DNA of 64,000 nucleotides, from contig CAZYDJ010000001.1 in NCBI GenBank assembly GCA_964646035.1, positions 1 to 64,000 of the forward strand. The letters run 5' to 3'. Origin of the DNA: CAYLMM01 sp964646035. Its GTDB lineage: Bacteria > Krumholzibacteriota > Krumholzibacteriia > LZORAL124-64-63. A program made the position numbers and the translations under genes. The notes below the pieces were generated by a model. The model was given only the letters and a program-made list of their open reading frames with translations. It searched no databases and was not told the DNA's origin. Positions 59,610 to 64,000 of the stretch are shown in pieces; position 1 is the first letter of the stretch; each line of letters opens with the position of its first letter.

Positions 59610-60605
59610 CTACTCTTTATCCGAAACGGCCTGAGCGGACGATTCATCGACCGGATCGAGCCACCATTGCTGCCAAGCCAAGGCAAAATCCTTCCTCATC
59701 CCATCGAAGCAGGTCGAGGCCAGAACGAAGTCTCCGTTACCGATGGCGCTGACCAGGGCGCCGCCGTCGCGCTCCAGATCGTCCCGCGCCGGCCGCGACC
59801 TTTCCCTGCGGGCCGAGATATCCGCCTCGGCCGTGGCCGCGGTCTCGGATATCCCGTTGTATAGGCTGATGCAGGCGGCCTGGCCGAGAATGAATGCGTG
59901 CCCCGGCAGGGTCTGCTCCAGCCTGACGCCACCGCCGAACAGGGCCGTCGGTCCGGCCTGGATCGCGGCCAAGGCCTTCGGCGGAGCGTTCTTCAAGGGC
60001 GAAATCGGAGTGCCGCAGAGCAGCACGATCATCAGGGTGCCGACATAGGCCGCCTCGAAACTGAAGCGGGGCCTGGCCATCTGACGCCTGAGCCACTCGC
60101 CGGCTCTATCCACCCAGACGGTCAGGCGGTCCATCGCGACCGTCACGGGCGGAGCTTCCGGAGCCGACGGAATCGTCGCCGCCATGACGCCCAGGGTGAA
60201 GTCCTCGCCGGGATCCAGGTCGCCGAGTTGGATCAGAATCGGGGCCGCCCAGGCCAACGCGTCGGCCAAGGCATCGCAATCGGGGCAATGCTCCAGATGC
60301 GCTTTCAGCAGGGACTGATCGGTCTGCGCCAGGGTCCCGTCCACCATGCCCGGCAGCAGCTGATGGGCCCGGCCGCAGGCGGATCCGGACGTGCGGGCCA
60401 GGATCGCCGCGGTCTGATCCGGGACTTCGGCTGAACCGGCATCGATCCGGCTGCCCAGAGCCGTCGCGAAGAGTTCGCTGCAGTCGGCGCAGGTATCGAG
60501 ATGGGACTCGACCAGCTGCCGGCGCTTCTGGTCCAGGGTCCCGGCCAGCATCGCATCCAACAAGACCTCGCAGTCCCGGCAATCCAATTTCTGGTTCCGG
60601 TTCAT
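59610..60605 (-). CDS. Anti-sigma factor with two zinc-finger (zf-HC2) domains
   Basis: This 331-residue protein carries two zf-HC2 modules in tandem: LDCRDCEVLLDAMLAGTLD with H-L-D-T-C-A-D-C (residues 8-42), and ACGRAHQLLPGMVDGTL with H-L-E-H-C-P-D-C (about 76-110). A membrane helix follows near residues 185-205 (AYVGTLMIVLLCGTPIS), then a periplasmic tail of about 120 residues without recognised motif. Such proteins hold an ECF sigma factor inactive at the membrane. The start overlaps the sigma gene by 4 bases. The double finger is unusual, since one is normal. Confidence 0.85.
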   Translation of the reverse strand: MNRNQKLDCRDCEVLLDAMLAGTLDQKRRQLVESHLDTCADCSELFATALGSRIDAGSAEVPDQTAAILARTSGSACGRAHQLLPGMVDGTLAQTDQSLLKAHLEHCPDCDALADALAWAAPILIQLGDLDPGEDFTLGVMAATIPSAPEAPPVTVAMDRLTVWVDRAGEWLRRQMARPRFSFEAAYVGTLMIVLLCGTPISPLKNAPPKALAAIQAGPTALFGGGVRLEQTLPGHAFILGQAACISLYNGISETAATAEADISARRERSRPARDDLERDGGALVSAIGNGDFVLASTCFDGMRKDFALAWQQWWLDPVDESSAQAVSDKE

Positions 60606-61174
60606 ATCGTGGCCTCCATCCTCGATCCGCCGCCGAGATCGATAACCGCCCGGGCCAACTCGATCCGCGCCCGGCTGGAACGCGATTTGGCCGTACCCAA
60701 GGGGATCTCGAGCATCTCGGATATATCTTCCAGCGCCATTCCCTGCATGTCCTTCAACATGATGATCTCTCGATTTATCGAACTGAGGGATTGCAGCGCC
60801 TTGTGCACGAGCATCCGTTTCGACTCCGATTCCATGATCTGATCCGGCCGCGGGGAACTGTCCGTCAGGCCGATCGCCTCTTCGGCCGGGATGTCCCTGG
60901 CCGGGGGCCGCGCCTTGCGCCGACGCAGATGGTCGAGGCAGGCGTTGCGGGAGAGGCGGATCAACCAGGCCAGGAAACGATCATCATCGCGGCAGCTCTC
61001 AAGGCGCTTGTAGACGCGGACGAATATGTCCTGGGAGATGTCCCGGGCCTCGTCCGGATCGCCGACATAGGTCATGGCGATCCCGAAGACCCGGCCCTGG
61101 TGCTGTCTGACCAGGGCCTCCCAGGCCAGCTCGTCGCCTTTCCTGCAGCGTTTGAGCAATGTGGCCGTTTCCAT
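60602..61174 (-). CDS. ECF sigma factor
   Basis: This 190-residue protein has region 2 (AWEALVRQHQGRVFGIAMTYVGDPDEARDISQDIFVRVYKRL; RFLAWLIRLSRNACLDHLRRRK) and region 4 (ALQSLSSINREIIMLKDMQGMALEDISEMLEIPLGTAKSRSSRARIEL). The start at 61174 follows GGAAGGA; a far-upstream alternative is not sigma-like. It is coupled by ATGA overlap to the two-finger anti-sigma gene. It differs clearly from the other ECF factor at 45 kb, so the window encodes two separate envelope-stress type switches. Confidence 0.92.
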   Translation of the reverse strand: METATLLKRCRKGDELAWEALVRQHQGRVFGIAMTYVGDPDEARDISQDIFVRVYKRLESCRDDDRFLAWLIRLSRNACLDHLRRRKARPPARDIPAEEAIGLTDSSPRPDQIMESESKRMLVHKALQSLSSINREIIMLKDMQGMALEDISEMLEIPLGTAKSRSSRARIELARAVIDLGGGSRMEATI

Positions 61175-61503
61175 CGGATTCCTTCCGATCTGCCGGTTAA
61201 TCCGTCGTCGCCTACCGCGGCGGCGGTCTTGGTCTGCCCCAAAGAGACGCAGCGGACCCGCCCCGGGTTCGCCGCCGGGAAAGATTTTTTTCTGATTCCA
61301 GACTAGCATCCCCCCGATCGGCCTGGAAGCGAAGTCCCGGGCAACCTCTCCGGCGCGGACGGCGTAGATGACAAACGGGGGCTTTTTCATCTGATCAGCA
61401 ATTTCATGATAGGATCGGCTGGGGTATCCCCCGCACCGTCAGCGATTCTGAGCGGATCGCCAGCGTTGACGATCCGCCACCGATCGAAGCGAGGAGGGGG
61501 ACG
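61175..61503. other. Intergenic region between divergent genes
   Basis: The 329 bases lie between the ECF sigma gene (minus) and the GYD gene (plus). Apart from the weak ECF-like promoter and a run of seven T near 61285-61292, I see no gene, RNA or repeat. Confidence 0.5.
61244..61272 (-). promoter_or_regulatory. Weak candidate ECF promoter upstream of the second sigma gene
   Basis: On the minus strand GCGAAC (61267-61272), a 17-base spacer and CGTCTC (61244-61249) repeat the AAC/CGTC pattern found before the first ECF gene. The distance to the start codon is about 70 bases. It is supported by pattern only. Confidence 0.35.
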
Positions 61504-61809
61504 ATGCCGATCTTTATCCTGATGACCAAGCTGACTCCCGAGGGGATGGAAAACGGAGGCGAACGCAAGGCCCGCGGCAAGGCCTGGCTCAACAAGGTCC
61601 GGAAGGTCTGCCCCCAGGTGATGTGGATCGCCCATTATTCTCTGCTCGGACGCTACGACTTCATGGACATCTACGAGGCTCCCGACATCGAGACCGCTCA
61701 TCTGGTGGCGCTGATATCGCGCTCGGCGGGCGCCTTGTCCGCGGAGAGCTGGCCCGCGATTCCCTACGACGACTACCTGGGCCAGTTGGACAAATTGCCC
61801 CACGACTAG
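61504..61809 (+). CDS. GYD domain protein
   Basis: This 101-residue protein is read from an ATG after GAGGAGGGG. It reads PIFILMTKLTPEGMENG, then YSLLGRYDFMDIYEAPD and TAHLVALISRSAGALSAESWPAIPYDDYL. It matches the GYD family of small dimeric ferredoxin-like proteins (the G-R-Y-D here is the family G-x-Y-D). Function is unknown. It stands alone. Confidence 0.85.
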   Translation: MPIFILMTKLTPEGMENGGERKARGKAWLNKVRKVCPQVMWIAHYSLLGRYDFMDIYEAPDIETAHLVALISRSAGALSAESWPAIPYDDYLGQLDKLPHD

Positions 61810-61815
61810 CTTCGG

Positions 61816-61845
61816 CGACCCGGGTCCGCCGCCGGGCCCGGGTCG
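61816..61845. terminator. Hairpin after the GYD gene
   Basis: CGACCCGGG pairs with CCCGGGTCG around a 12-base loop, 7 bases past the stop. No long T run is present. Confidence 0.6.
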
Positions 61846-61970
61846 GGCTCATCTTCCGGTAATCCGCCATATCATCTGACTGGAAGCCCGACTTCCCCTA
61901 TATTCGTCGGGTCCGGAGCGGGCTGACGCTCCGGCGTCCCGCGCTCCTCATTCCATAGCGAGGTTCGTCA

Positions 61971-63980
61971 ATGAGTTTCCGGTTCATGATCCGATGCCTG
62001 GGCTTCGTGGCGCTGCTGGCCGCGACGCCGTGTCCGGCTTCCCCGCCCGCCGCGGCGGACGACGCTCAAGCAGTAATCGATCTGATCGCGGCCGCCGGCG
62101 ACGCGGCCGATCATCCCGAGGCGAACTCGGTGGTCGTATTCGATCGCACCGACGTGACGATGGAGGACTCCGGATTGTCCCACGTCACCAATCATGTCCT
62201 GACCAAGATCCTGACGCCGGACGGGGCCATCGACCAGTCCTGCCAGTATTTCGAGTACGACCCGGCCACCCAGCTGATCGAGCTGCGCCGGGTGGCGGTG
62301 TATCGCCGCGACGGCGTCGTGGACGAGATAGACGCCTCGCAGCTGGTGGACGTGACCGCTCCGGCCCATGCGATCTACTGGGGGATGCACATGGTCGCGG
62401 TCGAGGTGCCGAATCTCGGGGTCGGCGACGCGGTCGAGGTCGAAACCTATCGCAAAGGCTTCCAGATAGCCTATCTGGGTGAAGACGAGGCCGCGCAGGA
62501 CGAATCGAAATACATCCCGCCCATGGCCGGTCATTTCTATGATGTCGTGCTCTTCCAGGGCGGCTCTCCCATCGTCGAGAAGACCTATACCCTGCGCACT
62601 CCCCTGGACAAGCCGGTGCAGTACTCGTCGTACAACGGCGATGTGTCGGCCTCCCAGACCTACGACGACGAGAATTTCACCTACGTCTTCGCCAAGCGGG
62701 ACGTGCCCGCGGCCCCGCACGAGTGGCGGCGGGCGGCGCTGACGGACATCGCGCCCAAGGTCGTGCTGGCCACGGTCCAGGACTGGCAGGAGAAATCGCG
62801 CTGGTTCTTCGCGACCAACGACTGGGTCTTCGCCGACAACGCGGATATCAAGGCCAAGGTGCGGGAGCTGGTCGACGGGCTGGACTCGGATGACGAACGG
62901 GTGGCGGCGATCAATCACTGGGTGGCCCAGAACATCCGCTACTGCGGCCTGAACATGGGCGAAGGCGAGGGCTACACGATCCATCCCGGCGAGATGATCT
63001 TCCGCGAGCGCAGCGGGGTATGCAAGGACATCGCCGGCATGACGATCACGATGCTGCGCAGCGCCGGCTACGAGGTTTATCCCGCCATGACGATGGCCGG
63101 AGCCAGGGTCGAAGCGATCCCGGCCGACCAGTTCAACCACTGCGTGGCCGCCATGCGCCTCGACGACGGTTCCTTCCGGATGCTCGATCCGACCTGGATC
63201 CCCTTCTCCCGCTACGACTGGTCGCGGGCCGAGGGCGAACAGCATTATGTGATCGGCACGCCGGAGGGCGAGACCTTGACCACGACTCCGGTCTACGGCC
63301 CCGATCATAACCGGGCCGAATTCGTGATCCGCGGCGGGATCGATGAGAACGGCGACCTCACCGGCCGGATCTCGATCAAGGGAGACGGCTACATCGACAC
63401 CCGCATCCGCAGGGCCAAGGGCTCGGCCGCGATCTCCACGGTCGTTCCCGCCCTCGAGCGCTGGTTGTCCTCCCTCTCGGCCGGAGCCGAACTGGTCTCC
63501 TGCGAATTCGGCGATCCCGCCGATTTCTCCCGCACCTGCGGGCTCGAACTGGAATTCCGCGCTCCCGGTTACGCCATGGTCGGCCGCCGGACAGCCACCT
63601 GGCTGCCGGTTGCGCCGAGTCTGATCCTGGCCAACTACGCCGGCACATCCCGATTCCCGGATCGCGATCTGCCCGAGGAGCGCGAGACGCCGGCCATGCT
63701 CTGGTTCTCTTCCTCATGGGATGTGGACGAACTTATTTCACCGCCCCGGGGATATAGCGCCGAGTCGCCTGACGGATCCTGGACCGCCGGCGAGGCCGGC
63801 GACGCGGCCTGGTGCGATCTGGACTGCAAGGCGGGACGGGGCGGGATTCGTCTCGACGGCGAATTGGCCGTCCGCGACCGCATCGTTCAGCCCGCCGACT
63901 GGCCCGAGTTCCGTGCCACCGTCGAGACCCTGCGCGAACTGGGCGGGACCAGGTTGGTCGCCCGCCGGAAGGGGCAATGA
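61971..63980 (+). CDS. DUF3857/transglutaminase-like exported protein
   Basis: This 669-residue protein has a signal peptide (LGFVALLAATPCPASPPAAA). A DUF3857 beta domain follows (residues about 50-250; VVVFDRTDVTMEDSG, HVLTKILTPDGAID), then a transglutaminase-like core with Cys351 (SGVCKDIAG), His390 (FNHCV) and Asp406 (MLDPTW). That core catalyses amide-bond chemistry or has only the fold. A C-terminal beta domain (about 430-669) follows. The family is frequent in FCB bacteria as periplasmic proteins of unknown substrate. The catalytic triad is intact. Confidence 0.88.
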   Translation: MSFRFMIRCLGFVALLAATPCPASPPAAADDAQAVIDLIAAAGDAADHPEANSVVVFDRTDVTMEDSGLSHVTNHVLTKILTPDGAIDQSCQYFEYDPATQLIELRRVAVYRRDGVVDEIDASQLVDVTAPAHAIYWGMHMVAVEVPNLGVGDAVEVETYRKGFQIAYLGEDEAAQDESKYIPPMAGHFYDVVLFQGGSPIVEKTYTLRTPLDKPVQYSSYNGDVSASQTYDDENFTYVFAKRDVPAAPHEWRRAALTDIAPKVVLATVQDWQEKSRWFFATNDWVFADNADIKAKVRELVDGLDSDDERVAAINHWVAQNIRYCGLNMGEGEGYTIHPGEMIFRERSGVCKDIAGMTITMLRSAGYEVYPAMTMAGARVEAIPADQFNHCVAAMRLDDGSFRMLDPTWIPFSRYDWSRAEGEQHYVIGTPEGETLTTTPVYGPDHNRAEFVIRGGIDENGDLTGRISIKGDGYIDTRIRRAKGSAAISTVVPALERWLSSLSAGAELVSCEFGDPADFSRTCGLELEFRAPGYAMVGRRTATWLPVAPSLILANYAGTSRFPDRDLPEERETPAMLWFSSSWDVDELISPPRGYSAESPDGSWTAGEAGDAAWCDLDCKAGRGGIRLDGELAVRDRIVQPADWPEFRATVETLRELGGTRLVARRKGQ

Positions 63981-63982
63981 TC

Positions 63983-64000
63983 ATGAAACGAACGAGCATC
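63983..64000 (+). CDS. Possible start of a further exported protein (cut by window end)
   Basis: ATG at 63983, 2 bases after the previous stop, begins M-K-R-T-S-I, a plausible signal-peptide start. An ATG at 63977 overlapping the previous stop is equally possible. Only six codons are visible. Transglutaminase/DUF3857 genes often come in pairs, which fits but is not shown. Confidence 0.35.

Overview
The window is GC-rich, densely coded DNA from a Gram-negative-type bacterium with an outer membrane. Evidence for the outer membrane includes heptose epimerase HldD, a TonB-dependent receptor, NodT/TolC- and PorV-like barrels and many signal peptides. Several secreted proteins end in FlgD-like Ig modules closing in K-[LI]-x-x-V-K, and DUF5916, DUF3078, tricorn and PorV families are all present. 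That mix fits the FCB superphylum and its neighbours (Krumholzibacteriota or Eisenbacteria type). This placement is an inference, because no 16S gene is present. A run of 100 N (6772-6871) marks a scaffold join. No tRNA, rRNA, insertion sequence or CRISPR array was seen.

Layout. 1-4.3 kb: the end of a multihaem cytochrome, a glycerophosphodiester phosphodiesterase, a sugar N-acetyltransferase, hldD and a DUF3228 protein. 4.3-6.8 kb: three tandem secreted OB-like paralogues on the minus strand, the third cut by the gap. 6.9-9.9 kb: rpsD with its own promoter, and tex. 10-25.1 kb: one long minus-strand envelope operon. Its order is a 2256-residue secreted Ig-like protein, a PorV-like barrel, a 1001-residue TPR protein, ExbB, ExbD, ExbD, a TonB-like protein and an OmpA-like protein. 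25.6-27.1 kb: a methyltransferase, a small zinc protein and a HesB/IscA-like gene with an in-frame TGA that reads as selenocysteine. 27.2-33.8 kb: a TetR-controlled RND efflux operon. 33.9-38.8 kb: dCMP deaminase, a secreted OB/FlgD protein, gpmI and a small Crp-like sensor-domain protein.

38.86-43.7 kb is a TPP-riboswitch operon: TonB-dependent receptor, thiamine pyrophosphokinase and an SSS-family symporter, which together make a complete predicted thiamin uptake and salvage route. 43.8-48.7 kb: an odd alpha/beta hydrolase, then an ECF sigma factor, an anti-sigma factor whose outer part is a glycogen-binding-like E-set domain, a barrel protein carrying the same domain, and a secreted protein of unknown function. 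48.7-54.9 kb: MscS, DUF3078, a secreted protein with the same C-terminal tail as the 4-6 kb paralogues, an Ogt-AlkA fusion repair enzyme and a DUF5916 protein. 55-64 kb: a tricorn-type protease, an RRM protein, a membrane protein, a second ECF sigma/anti-sigma pair, a GYD protein and a DUF3857/transglutaminase protein.

The observations most worth following are: (1) the HesB-like selenoprotein with a fitting SECIS-like hairpin; (2) a short C-terminal tail, consensus V-[DE]-N-x(4)-[FW]-G-x-[IVM]-K-[AS]-[LM]-[YF], shared by four secreted proteins with two unrelated bodies, a possible undescribed sorting or anchoring signal; (3) the 15-kb ExbB-ExbD-ExbD-TonB/TPR/PorV/giant-adhesin operon; (4) the E-set-bearing anti-sigma and barrel pair; (5) the SSS transporter under TPP control.
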